From: Paenibacillus aceti
GTDB taxonomy: Bacteria > Bacillota > Bacilli > Paenibacillales > Paenibacillaceae
DNA: 64,000 nucleotides
Reading direction: 5' to 3'
Assembly: GCF_003614185.1 (NCBI RefSeq)
Contig: NZ_KZ987724.1
Location: forward strand, 2,395,360-2,459,359
In this document: one piece after another, positions 8,783-17,166 of the stretch
Numbering within the stretch: the stretch's first letter is position 1
Layout of the letters: each line of letters opens with the position of its first letter
The notes under the pieces: model-generated
The model's database searches: none
What the model saw: only the letters and a program-made list of their open reading frames with translations
What the model was told of the DNA's origin: nothing
Made by a program: the position numbers and the translations under genes

Positions 8783-9718
8783 TTAATCGCGGAGCGTCCG
8801 TCCGGTCAGCGTCAGAAAGACCGTCTCCAGATTCGGCTCCTGCTCTTCAACGGAACGGATATCTGCATCCTGATCGATCAATGCCTTCAGAATCAAACCG
8901 AGATTATCCACTTCCAGATCGCAAAAAATACGGATCGTCTGCTCCTTCATATCAACGTTTCTTACCCCCGGAATACCTCGCAATATACCTAGCAGATTAT
9001 CGCTGCCCTTCTTCAATTCGATACGAATCTCTTTCACATCCGTAATTGTAGCCACCAGTTGCTCCTTCGTCCCCTCGGCGATGATCTTGCCATGGTCGAT
9101 AATAGCCAGCCGGCTGCATATCTCTTCGACCTCTTCCATATAGTGACTTGTATAGATAATGGTACAGCCCATCTCATTCAGCTTCCGTACGGAGTTCAGA
9201 ATATAATTGCGGGAATGCGGATCGATCCCGACCGTCGGCTCATCCATAATGATCAGCTTCGGACGATGGGCGATGGCGCAGGCGATGTTCAAACGACGCT
9301 TCATCCCGCCGGAGAAATTCTTCGGATAGCCCTTCATTTTATCCTCCAGTCCGACGAATTTGAGCGCTTCCTCTGTCCTCTCTCTTAGCTCCGCTCCACG
9401 AAGTCCATATAATCCGGTGAAGAAGCTGACATTCTCATAAGCGGTCATATCCTTATAGATCGCCAAATCCTGAGGCACGATCCCCAGATTCATTTTGGTA
9501 AATCGGCTATGCTTCGCAATATCCCGGTCCAGGATGCGAATATCCCCGCTGCTGGGCCGCAGCAAGGAAGCGATCAGGTTAATCGTCGTACTTTTTCCTG
9601 CCCCGTTCGCTCCGAGGAATCCGAAGATCTCCCCCTCCCGAACCGTCAGCGACATATTGTCCACCGCGATGAATTCGCCGAATTTTTTGGTCAATTCACG
9701 AATTTCCAGTACATTCAT
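8783..9718 (-). CDS. ABC transporter ATP-binding protein (LnrL-like)
   Basis: ATPase of 311 residues. Walker A GANGAGKST near residue 36-44, signature NFSGGMKRR near 135, Walker B LIIMDEPTVGID near 155 and the switch histidine in IIYTSHYMEEVEE. A C-terminal extension of about 90 residues resembles that of DrrA/LnrL-type exporters. It energises the two permeases downstream. The 225-base gap upstream, unlike the tight gaps after it, suggests an additional promoter regulated by the kinase/regulator pair. Confidence 0.92.
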   Translation of the reverse strand: MNVLEIRELTKKFGEFIAVDNMSLTVREGEIFGFLGANGAGKSTTINLIASLLRPSSGDIRILDRDIAKHSRFTKMNLGIVPQDLAIYKDMTAYENVSFFTGLYGLRGAELRERTEEALKFVGLEDKMKGYPKNFSGGMKRRLNIACAIAHRPKLIIMDEPTVGIDPHSRNYILNSVRKLNEMGCTIIYTSHYMEEVEEICSRLAIIDHGKIIAEGTKEQLVATITDVKEIRIELKKGSDNLLGILRGIPGVRNVDMKEQTIRIFCDLEVDNLGLILKALIDQDADIRSVEEQEPNLETVFLTLTGRTLRD

Positions 9719-9827
9719 TCAAGACACGCTCCATTTCGATTTATGGATTTCCATTCGTCTTTGGTAAGCTTATTGTAGAAAAAAAGGACGCCCCTATGTC
9801 AGTGCATAAGTTCATCCTTTGGGTATT

Positions 9828-9929
9828 AGAAATTTCATGTTTTATGTAGTCGTTGAAGTTATCCGCTATTGAAAACTACTGAGCAGGCGTATTCTTTTAG
9901 AAGAGTATGAATTCAGGGATGAAATTTCT
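9828..9929. promoter_or_regulatory. 11-bp inverted repeat in the gap between kinase and exporter genes
   Basis: AGAAATTTCAT (9828-9838) and its perfect complement ATGAAATTTCT (9919-9929) flank about 80 bases in the 225-base gap. They could be operator half-sites for the response regulator acting on the exporter promoter, or the stem of a long hairpin. Confidence 0.4.
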
Positions 9930-9943
9930 CATGCTCCTCACAT

Positions 9944-11077
9944 TTAGTCTTGTGGAGTCTCTCCCGTTATCGGAATTAGGGTCGTTACGCTGAAGCCCTT
10001 GGCTCCGTCTGCAATGATCGTACCATTCACCGCTGCCGTCCGCTCCTCCATCCCGATCAATCCCAGCCCCTTCACAATCTTATCTTTGCCCCGCCCATTA
10101 TCATGGACCACCGCTTTAATCATTTTACCCAGCACCCGAATCTCGACATGAACGATCGTCGCCTCCGCATACTTCGCCGTGTTCGTAAGAGCTTCAGTAA
10201 CATTCTCGTGAATGATCTTCCAATGCAGTGGTGTAATCAGTTCCAAATCGCCACTATGGACGACTGATGTAACGAGACCGGACTGGCTGCCGAACGCCTC
10301 TACCAATGTCTTCAAACGCTGGATTCCTAATTGCTGCAGCGTAGGTTTCATATTTTTCAGAGTATGCCGGATTTGCTCGATCGCCTCTTTGGAGATACCG
10401 ATGGCATTCTGCAGCAATTGCTCCGCCGAGGCCGGTTCGGCATGCAGCACACGCTTAGCTGCTTCCATCTGAATAAGCGATCCTGTCATGGAGTGGCCCA
10501 CTCCATCGTGAATTTCCTGGGATAGGCGGTTACGCTCCTCCAACTTATAGGTATATTCCGATACGCGGATGAATTCCTCATTCTCGTGCAGCTTCCTGCG
10601 CAGCTGGTCCTGGGAATGACGCAACTGGTCCAATTGCTCCTCCTGCTTATTCACCTTCGTACAGAGCCTGCCGAGAAGCAAGTAATTAAAAAGGCTGAGC
10701 AGCACGATCAGACCATACTGCAGCAGCAAGGTTACCCCATCTGACTTATGCACAACCCATAATGGCAACAATAGCAATAGTAGATATCCCCGCCGCCTTC
10801 GCCCTTGATCCGCTGCCAATTCGAAAATATTAAACGGGAGCAGCAAAATAAAGCTGGGGCCGATATAAATCGAACATACCAGTAAATAAGCGATGGTGAG
10901 CCAGATTAAGAACTGTCTGATATAACGGCTTCTAATAATTTGAATTACTAGATTCACAGCAACATAGACGAGAAAATAGAATATCAACCACCTTGAAGGC
11001 TGATCAATCGTGAAATATGTCAAGGCAACGACGAATAGTAACACGACCAGCTTATTGCCTATATTCCATTGCTCCAT
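9944..11077 (-). CDS. NarL-family sensor histidine kinase (LnrJ-like)
   Basis: Membrane kinase of 377 residues. About five membrane segments occupy residues 8-135 without a large external loop, typical of intramembrane sensing. A short coiled coil (about 140-170) leads to a HisKA_3 dimerisation domain with the phosphoacceptor H190 in QEIHDGVGH, then an HATPase domain with the N-box and the G-box DNGRGKD and GLGLIGMEER. It begins 4 bases after the regulator stop. By position it senses the compound exported by the ABC system downstream. Confidence 0.9.
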   Translation of the reverse strand: MEQWNIGNKLVVLLFVVALTYFTIDQPSRWLIFYFLVYVAVNLVIQIIRSRYIRQFLIWLTIAYLLVCSIYIGPSFILLLPFNIFELAADQGRRRRGYLLLLLLPLWVVHKSDGVTLLLQYGLIVLLSLFNYLLLGRLCTKVNKQEEQLDQLRHSQDQLRRKLHENEEFIRVSEYTYKLEERNRLSQEIHDGVGHSMTGSLIQMEAAKRVLHAEPASAEQLLQNAIGISKEAIEQIRHTLKNMKPTLQQLGIQRLKTLVEAFGSQSGLVTSVVHSGDLELITPLHWKIIHENVTEALTNTAKYAEATIVHVEIRVLGKMIKAVVHDNGRGKDKIVKGLGLIGMEERTAAVNGTIIADGAKGFSVTTLIPITGETPQD

Positions 11078-11081
11078 ATCC

Positions 11082-11726
11082 TTAGCGAGTCCTTCCCGTC
11101 AAATAATAGATAGCGATTTGCGTCCGATGCTCAAGTCCGGTTTTGTTCAACAGAGAAGTGATATAATTGGCGACCGTTCCTTCGGAAATAAATAGCTCCT
11201 TCGATATTTCCTTATTGGACAGCCCTTTGGCGATGCCAGCCATCACGTCCAGCTCCCGTTCCGTGAACAGGCTGACATCGATCGGCGGCTTATTCACAGG
11301 CGGCGTAGGGTCGCCGAGACTTAGCTTCAATTTATCGAGCACTACATTTTGCAGCACATTATGACCATGATAAATGCTTCTGATCGCATCGCGGATCCGC
11401 TCCGGATCGTTATTTTTCAATAGATATCCCTTGGCTCCGAAGCGGATCGCATCATTGATATATTCATCATCATCGAAGGTGGTCAGGATCAGCGGCTTCG
11501 TCTCCGTCGCTTCCGTCAACAGCCGCGTGGCCTCTACCCCATTCATCCGGGGCATGCGGATATCCAGCAGCGCTACATCCACTTCATGCGTCTTACAGAA
11601 CTCTACCGCCTGAGTTCCATCCTCCACCGTAGCTACGACTTCGAACTCATCGAAGGAATTCAATATAATGCGCATGCCCTCTCTAATGAATGAATTATCG
11701 TCAGCGACCAACACTTTAATTTTCAT
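11082..11726 (-). CDS. NarL/LuxR-type response regulator (LnrK-like)
   Basis: Regulator of 214 residues: receiver domain with acidic pocket ADD near residue 9 and phosphoacceptor D55 in LLDIRMPRMNG, then a LuxR helix-turn-helix (about residues 145-205, LTERELDVMAGIAKGLSNKEI). ATG 11726 is chosen over the in-frame ATG at 11744 because the bases between them form the ribosome binding site (AAGGGGCGG). First gene of the regulator-kinase-exporter set. Expected target is the exporter promoter. Confidence 0.92.
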   Translation of the reverse strand: MKIKVLVADDNSFIREGMRIILNSFDEFEVVATVEDGTQAVEFCKTHEVDVALLDIRMPRMNGVEATRLLTEATETKPLILTTFDDDEYINDAIRFGAKGYLLKNNDPERIRDAIRSIYHGHNVLQNVVLDKLKLSLGDPTPPVNKPPIDVSLFTERELDVMAGIAKGLSNKEISKELFISEGTVANYITSLLNKTGLEHRTQIAIYYLTGRTR

Positions 11727-11842
11727 ACATCCGCCCCTTCCCATCTTCTATGTAAATTGAACTCTTATAAAAAGCGGTAAACGAGAGGCCCCGTGGCTCT
11801 TACTCTTACTAGAAGAGCCCTGCAAGCCTCAAGCTGTTGGAG

Positions 11843-12029
11843 CTCTAACGAAACACCGTATCGTTATTTGGGCAATAATGAGGGGAATGGGAATCTAACG
11901 AAACACCAGATCGCTATTTTGGTCAAAACGAAGGTTTAAGACAGAAAATTGCCCTAATAGCGATATCCAGTTTCGTTAGATTTTAAATCACCCTTTTTGG
12001 ACGTAAATAGCGATGCCTAGTTTCGTTAC
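11843..12029. repeat. Family A repeat cluster, four units (forward, forward, reverse, reverse)
   Basis: Four units: 11843-11869 and 11893-11920 read CTAACGAAAC...ATCG(T/C)TATTT; 11955-11980 and 12004-12029 read AATAGCGAT...GTTTCGTTA. Equivalent bases are 50, about 60 and 50 apart. Outer and inner pairs can form an extended hairpin of about 190 bases. The spacers share a weaker AAAAGGG...GAATCTAACG pattern, so the true unit is about 50 bases. Confidence 0.88.
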
Positions 12030-12171
12030 AAATGAGGGCGATGGTGCGACATCGCCTGCATAATTGCAGAACATACATCTAATCTTCCGAATTATGGGGA
12101 AACCGCCCCTTTAGTTGCATTCTCTACACTTCATATCATCGAATCCTACAAGACCGGATGACTTCGTAACT

Positions 12172-12247
12172 CTAAGTGTAAGTTTTACAATTAATCGAGT
12201 GCAAGGAGCGATTACCTCTTATTTAGTTGTACTTTATACAATTAGAT
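12172..12247. repeat. Family B repeat, two units
   Basis: CTAAGTGTAAGTTTTACAAT at 12172 onward and TTAGTTGTACTTTATACAAT at 12222 onward are 50 bases apart and resemble the quasi-palindromic units at 57.6-57.8 kb. They complete the 549-base gap between the regulator and sbcC, in which no gene is visible. Confidence 0.55.
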
Positions 12248-12275
12248 TAGTCGATGGGATGGTCACGTCCTGTCG

Positions 12276-15200
12276 CTACATGCGTTCAAAGACGACCTTG
12301 GAGCCTTCCCCGCCATTCTCTGCAGGGATCACGACCAGCTTGCGCACCAGTCGCGCCCGCAGCTCGGCAACATGGGTAATAATGCCGACCGACAGATGGT
12401 CATGATGAAGATGCTCCAGGGATGTAATTACCGTATCCAGTAATTCAGGATCGAGGGTCCCAAATCCTTCATCCAGGAAGAAGAATTGCAGCGGATACTT
12501 GCCGCGAAGCTGGATTTGCGCCGACAGCGCCAAGGCCAGAGCAAGCGAGGTGAGAAATGTCTCACCGCCGGACAGCGTAGCGACCGGACGCTTGACCCCG
12601 CCGTTCGCATCATCACAGATCACAAAGCCTCCGCCGGAATCCGTCTCCAGGGAATAGCGCTGCTTCGTCAAGGAACGCAGGCGCTGGGAAGCGGCATGGC
12701 TGACGTTCATCAATTGCTCCTCTGCGACGTATTCTACGAAGGCGTTGCCGCGAAGCGCCGACTGCAGCTTGCTCATCAAGCCGGCCTGATGCTCAAGCTT
12801 GGCCCGCTTCGTCTCAAGCTCCTGCCAGCGCACATGCCGTGTGGCCAAATCCTCCAAATCCCGCTCCGCACGGGCCTTCCCTTGCAACGCAGCCTCATCC
12901 AGCTCCTTGGCCGTCGATAGAGCCAGCTGGCAAGTCTCCCATTCGGCCTGGCTCACGATTCGGCCATTAAGCTTGGCATCGAGCTCCTGCAAACGGAGCT
13001 CATGCTCGCGCTGCCGCTCCCTATGCTCCTTAATCTGCTGCGCCATCGCTTCCGTCTGCTCCCGGGCGAGCAGCGCTTCCGCAGCCTCCGCTTCGCTGGC
13101 AAAAGGCGACTCCGCCAGCTCTTGGGCACAGCGCGTCCCCCAATATTGCTCCTGCTCCCGGGCTGAGGCGGCCGCCTGGGTGGCTGAAGCCGCCTGAGTA
13201 GCCGCTTCATTGCTGCGAGCCGCTGTCTCCGACTGTATGCGGCGAGTGTCTTCAGCCGTCTGACGCAGCCTGTTCAGTGAGCTCTCTGCTTCAAGCAGCA
13301 GCACTTCTACCTGCCCTTCCCCGATCCAGGCTGTTAGACGCGCCCGCTTCTCCTGCAGCAAGGCTTGCTTCCCCTGCTCCTGCGTCTCCCACTGTAGCAG
13401 CTGCTTGTCCAGCTCGACAGACTCCTGTGTTAATACGGCAATCCGGGCAGTCCTCTCCTCGATAAAAGGAACACTGGCTGCCAATCTCTGCTTAATATCA
13501 TCGGCCTGGCGTTCCTTCGCCTGCATTTGCTCATGAGCCGCGCCAACCGAATCCAGCGACAACTCGACATAAGTCTTCTGCCAGGATGTCAGCTTACCGC
13601 TTAATTCCTCGTGCATAGCGGCATGCCGGGCGCTCGATTGCTCCAGCAATCCGATAGCGGCAGCCGATTCGGATTGTGCCGAGCTATGCTGTGGCAGCAA
13701 GGCCGTAAGATCAGCCTTGGCCTTCCGGGCATCACGCTGCAGCTGCTGCAATTGCGAGCGTAGAAGCCCCTGCTGCGCCTCTAATTCGGCGATAGACTCT
13801 TGGAGGTCACTTGGCTCCAGCCCCCTGCCTGACGCAGCAGATGGCGACTGTCCATCCGCAGACGACTCTTGGGAAGCCGCCGTCTCAATCCGGCCTGAGG
13901 CCGGCGACTCTTCCAACAGATTCTCCAGCTCGCTCTCCCCTGCGCCAAGCAGTTCAAGCAAGCTGGTTCCAGCCGCAATATCCCGTGACAGCTCGAATTG
14001 AAGCTCCTTGATCTGCACGAGCAGCGCGGTGACCTGCGCCAGCTCATGTTCCGCATTCGCCGCATGCTCTTCTTCCGCCATGCCGATTCCAGGATGATGC
14101 TCCGATCCGCATACAGGACAAGGCGAGCCCTGCTGCAATTGCTCGGCCAGACGGCGCGACCAGATATGTAGCTCCCGCTCCTTCAACGATCCCTTCAGCC
14201 TGGCCTCGGATTCTATCAACTGCTGCTGATAGAGATGGGCCGCTGCGCTTAAATGCTGCACTTGCCGCAGCTGCTCCAGCGCTTCTCCGGCCAGCTCCTG
14301 ACAGCCTTTCTCGATCAGTTGCTTCGCCCGAACCAGCTCCTGCAAGCGAAGCGCCGCTTGCTCCGCGCTGGCCCGGAATTTCCGCTCTTCTTCCGCAGCC
14401 GCCGCTTGCTGCTGTCGCAATCTAGCGATCTCCTGCCCGCTATGGAACGCGGCTTGAAGGCGCGCCCGCTCGTCCAGGCTGACCTCGCAGCCTGCCCGCT
14501 GCTGCTCCAGCTCACGCTGGCGCTGCTGCGCCTTGGCAAGAACCTGCTCTTCCTTAGCCTGTTCTTGCCCCAATCGCTCCCGCTGGCGCTGCGCGTCCTC
14601 TCGCTGCTCCTGGAGCCGCTTCAGCTCGGCGAGCAGCGCATCGCACTCCGCCTGCAGCAGCTTGGCCTGCTCCAGCTCGCTTATGCGCAGCAGCAGCGCA
14701 GGCTCCTTCGCGGCAAGCGCCAGCCTTGCCGCTTCTGCGGCCTCCGCCGCCCGGCCGGCGGCCTGGGCCGCTTCCGCTGCCGCCCGCTCCGCGCTGGCAG
14801 CGCCCTGCTCCCGCGCAGCCGCCTGCTGCTGCGTCTCTTTCCAGGCGGCCAGCGTCGGCCGGAGCGCCTCAGCGGCTGCGGCCCGGGCCAGATCGGCCTC
14901 CAGCTTCGCGATGGCCGCATCCCCTGCGCGCAGCTCCGCCAGCTGTGCCGCCCGCAGGCTGCGCTCCTCGCTGAGCTCGCGCTGCCTGGACAGCTCGGCC
15001 GCCTGCTGCTGCGCTGCAGCCAGTGCTTCCCGCCGCTGCGCAGCAAGCTCAGCGGCCTGCTGTAAGGCGCTCTCAGCCTGCTTCAGCGCCTCCTCAGAGG
15101 CGTTGCCGAGCCCCTGCTGCTCCGCCTCCAGCTGTTTGAGCGCCTGCTCCGTCTCCTTGACCTTGCGGCTGAGTTTCTGCACCAGCAAATCCCCATACTG

Positions 15201-15734
15201 CTCCAGATGGAACAGGCGCTGCAGCATTTGACGGCGCTCCGCTCCTTTGAGCGACAGGAACTCGGCGAATTTCCCCTGCGGCAGCACGACAGCCCGCGTG
15301 AAATCATCCATTTTCAATCCGATCTTCTCTTCAACAGTACGGGTGACATCCGCCAACTTGTCGGCGAGCACCACGTCGCCTTCCTCGCGGATTTCCACGA
15401 AGCGGCTGAGCGTATTGCTGATGGACAGCTCATTCTGCCGTTTGAAGCGCCGCTCTACCCTGTACCGTTCAATCCCCTGGGCCGAAGCCAGCTCGAATGT
15501 GAACGAGACGAATAGCGCGTCCTCAGCCTGGTTCATAATCCCCTGCGTACCGCCGGAAGCGCGGCCTACCTTCCCGTACATCGCCAGATTGATCGCATCC
15601 AGAATCGTCGATTTTCCGCTGCCCGTCGGGCCAAAAATACCGAACAGCCCCGTTTCACACAGCTCGGTAAAATCAATCTCCTGCATCTCGCGATAGCTCT
15701 GCAGCCCGGCCAATTTCAATGTGATTGGCTTCAT
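12276..15734 (-). CDS. sbcC: Exonuclease SbcC, ATPase subunit of SbcCD
   Basis: SMC-like ATPase of 1152 residues that with SbcD cleaves hairpins and protein-blocked DNA ends. Walker A GPTGSGKST near residues 35-43; two long Gln/Glu/Ala-rich coiled coils; the zinc-hook CPVCG near residues 540-544 at the apex; ABC signature LSGGETFL and Walker B FFFLDEGFGTLD near the C-terminus. The coiled-coil part is extremely Ala/Gln/Leu-rich and GC-rich, which produces long spurious frames on the opposite strand. It follows sbcD by 3 bases. Confidence 0.96.
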   Translation of the reverse strand: MKPITLKLAGLQSYREMQEIDFTELCETGLFGIFGPTGSGKSTILDAINLAMYGKVGRASGGTQGIMNQAEDALFVSFTFELASAQGIERYRVERRFKRQNELSISNTLSRFVEIREEGDVVLADKLADVTRTVEEKIGLKMDDFTRAVVLPQGKFAEFLSLKGAERRQMLQRLFHLEQYGDLLVQKLSRKVKETEQALKQLEAEQQGLGNASEEALKQAESALQQAAELAAQRREALAAAQQQAAELSRQRELSEERSLRAAQLAELRAGDAAIAKLEADLARAAAAEALRPTLAAWKETQQQAAAREQGAASAERAAAEAAQAAGRAAEAAEAARLALAAKEPALLLRISELEQAKLLQAECDALLAELKRLQEQREDAQRQRERLGQEQAKEEQVLAKAQQRQRELEQQRAGCEVSLDERARLQAAFHSGQEIARLRQQQAAAAEEERKFRASAEQAALRLQELVRAKQLIEKGCQELAGEALEQLRQVQHLSAAAHLYQQQLIESEARLKGSLKERELHIWSRRLAEQLQQGSPCPVCGSEHHPGIGMAEEEHAANAEHELAQVTALLVQIKELQFELSRDIAAGTSLLELLGAGESELENLLEESPASGRIETAASQESSADGQSPSAASGRGLEPSDLQESIAELEAQQGLLRSQLQQLQRDARKAKADLTALLPQHSSAQSESAAAIGLLEQSSARHAAMHEELSGKLTSWQKTYVELSLDSVGAAHEQMQAKERQADDIKQRLAASVPFIEERTARIAVLTQESVELDKQLLQWETQEQGKQALLQEKRARLTAWIGEGQVEVLLLEAESSLNRLRQTAEDTRRIQSETAARSNEAATQAASATQAAASAREQEQYWGTRCAQELAESPFASEAEAAEALLAREQTEAMAQQIKEHRERQREHELRLQELDAKLNGRIVSQAEWETCQLALSTAKELDEAALQGKARAERDLEDLATRHVRWQELETKRAKLEHQAGLMSKLQSALRGNAFVEYVAEEQLMNVSHAASQRLRSLTKQRYSLETDSGGGFVICDDANGGVKRPVATLSGGETFLTSLALALALSAQIQLRGKYPLQFFFLDEGFGTLDPELLDTVITSLEHLHHDHLSVGIITHVAELRARLVRKLVVIPAENGGEGSKVVFERM

Positions 15735-15737
15735 CCT

Positions 15738-16916
15738 CTATTCCACCTCCTCGCTGTCCTGCTGCTCGTCCTCGGCGACGAGCGACATGAATAGTTCAAC
15801 CAGTTCCGTCTCCGGCTCAGCTCCACCGCTCTGCCGCTGGTAGAAGCGGCGGAACAGTTCATCCACCGGCATCCCGGCGCGCGAGAAGGCCTGCTCTTCC
15901 TGATCCCGACCAGGATATACCGGGCGAATATGAATAATCCCTTCATGCGCCTTGCGCAGCGCCTGAATCTCGCCCATGGACATCGCCTCCGTCAGGCTGA
16001 TCTCCAGATCGATGAAAGCATTCGCATCCCGGCCTTCATCTAACCAGCGCTGCACCTCCTCCAGTCCGCCGCGGCAACCCCAGCGCACCAACGGCTTGCC
16101 GCTCGTCAAATACAGCTCGCTAGTCTGCGGCTGCCCACCCGGGACAATATCGAGCAGCATGACCGATTTGGCCTGTCCTGCTTCCGAGAAGCTGTAGGCC
16201 AGCGGCGAGCCGCTGTAGCGCATCATGCTGGCGGCCTTAACCGCCTGTGGACGATGCAGGTGCCCGAGCGCCGTGTACTGGGCTCCGACTTCAAGAGCGG
16301 ACGGGTCTACCGTATAAGCCCCGCCGACCTGAATCGGCCGCTCGGAATCGCTCTCCAGCCCCCCGAGCACGTAAATATGGCTCATCGCCAAATTGACAGT
16401 ATCCGCACGGAAGGCTCCGGCCAACTGCTTCATCAAGCGCCCTACCTTGGCGCTGTATGCAAGGCGCAGCTCTGCTTCGTCGCTCTCCCCGGCCAATAGC
16501 TCGGACAGGCGGGATTCCGAAGGGTAAGGCAGAGCGGCGATCGAAGCAATCTCTCCCGTACGCGGCACCTGCACCTTAACCGCTTCAGCGGCTGGCAAGC
16601 CTACCAAGCTGATTCCCCGCCGTGACACCAGCGGAGCCACAGCCGCGATCCGCTCCGGCTGATCATGATTGCCAGCGATGACCACGAGCTGCCTCCCCTT
16701 CTCAGACAGCCGGGCAGCCGCATCATAGAACAGCGACTCCGCTGCGGCAGGCGGATTGACGCTATCATAGACATCGCCTGCCATCAGGATGACATCGACC
16801 TGCTCCTCCTCCGAAATCGCCACCAGCTCATCCAGGAATTGCTCCTGCTCCGGCAGACGGCTCCTCCCTTCGAGCGTACGGCCCAAATGCCAATCACCCG
16901 TATGCAAAATGCGCAC
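15738..16916 (-). CDS. sbcD: Exonuclease SbcD, nuclease subunit of SbcCD
   Basis: Mre11-type calcineurin-like nuclease of 392 residues. Metal-binding motifs in order: GDWHLG (residues 7-12), GDVYD (near 47), GNHD (near 81), and the later GHLHRPQ (near 220). Starts with GTG 16916 behind an AAGGGAGAGAAG stretch. Forms an operon with sbcC, three bases apart. The addA gene lies upstream across a repeat-filled gap. Confidence 0.95.
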   Translation of the reverse strand: MRILHTGDWHLGRTLEGRSRLPEQEQFLDELVAISEEEQVDVILMAGDVYDSVNPPAAAESLFYDAAARLSEKGRQLVVIAGNHDQPERIAAVAPLVSRRGISLVGLPAAEAVKVQVPRTGEIASIAALPYPSESRLSELLAGESDEAELRLAYSAKVGRLMKQLAGAFRADTVNLAMSHIYVLGGLESDSERPIQVGGAYTVDPSALEVGAQYTALGHLHRPQAVKAASMMRYSGSPLAYSFSEAGQAKSVMLLDIVPGGQPQTSELYLTSGKPLVRWGCRGGLEEVQRWLDEGRDANAFIDLEISLTEAMSMGEIQALRKAHEGIIHIRPVYPGRDQEEQAFSRAGMPVDELFRRFYQRQSGGAEPETELVELFMSLVAEDEQQDSEEVE

Positions 16917-16954
16917 TCTTCTTCTCTCCCTTCCAACTCTATTACTCTAAATCG

Positions 16955-17144
16955 CTCTAACGAAACTGGAGCACGCTATCCCCCTTAGAAAAGGACTATT
17001 TTCATGCTAACTAAACTCCATATCGTTACCTCGATGAAAACATCGCCCTTTCTAGCCTTTGAAGCCTAATAGCGATGCCCTGTTTCGTTAGATCTTATGG
17101 AAGCCTCTTTTGGCTCAATAAACGATACCAGGTTTCGTTAGCAA
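16955..17144. repeat. Family A repeat cluster, four degenerate units
   Basis: Forward units at 16955-16980 and 17006-17030, reverse units at 17066-17094 and 17116-17144, in the 250-base gap between addA and sbcD. Spacing is about 51, 60 and 50 bases, the same as the cluster at 11.8 kb, although the sequences have drifted (e.g. CTAACTAAACTCCATATCG). No other feature is seen in this gap. Confidence 0.82.
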
Positions 17145-17166
17145 TAAGCGCCAGCACTTACCGCAT

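Noticed and set aside
11843-12029. Regularly spaced repeats resembling a small CRISPR array
   Set aside because: The units invert at the centre, spacers share sequence with each other, and no cas gene is in the window.
14253-15231. Long open frames on the plus strand opposite sbcC
   Set aside because: They are antisense to the Ala/Gln/Leu-rich coiled coil, have extreme Leu/Ser/Arg composition and lack starts with binding sites.
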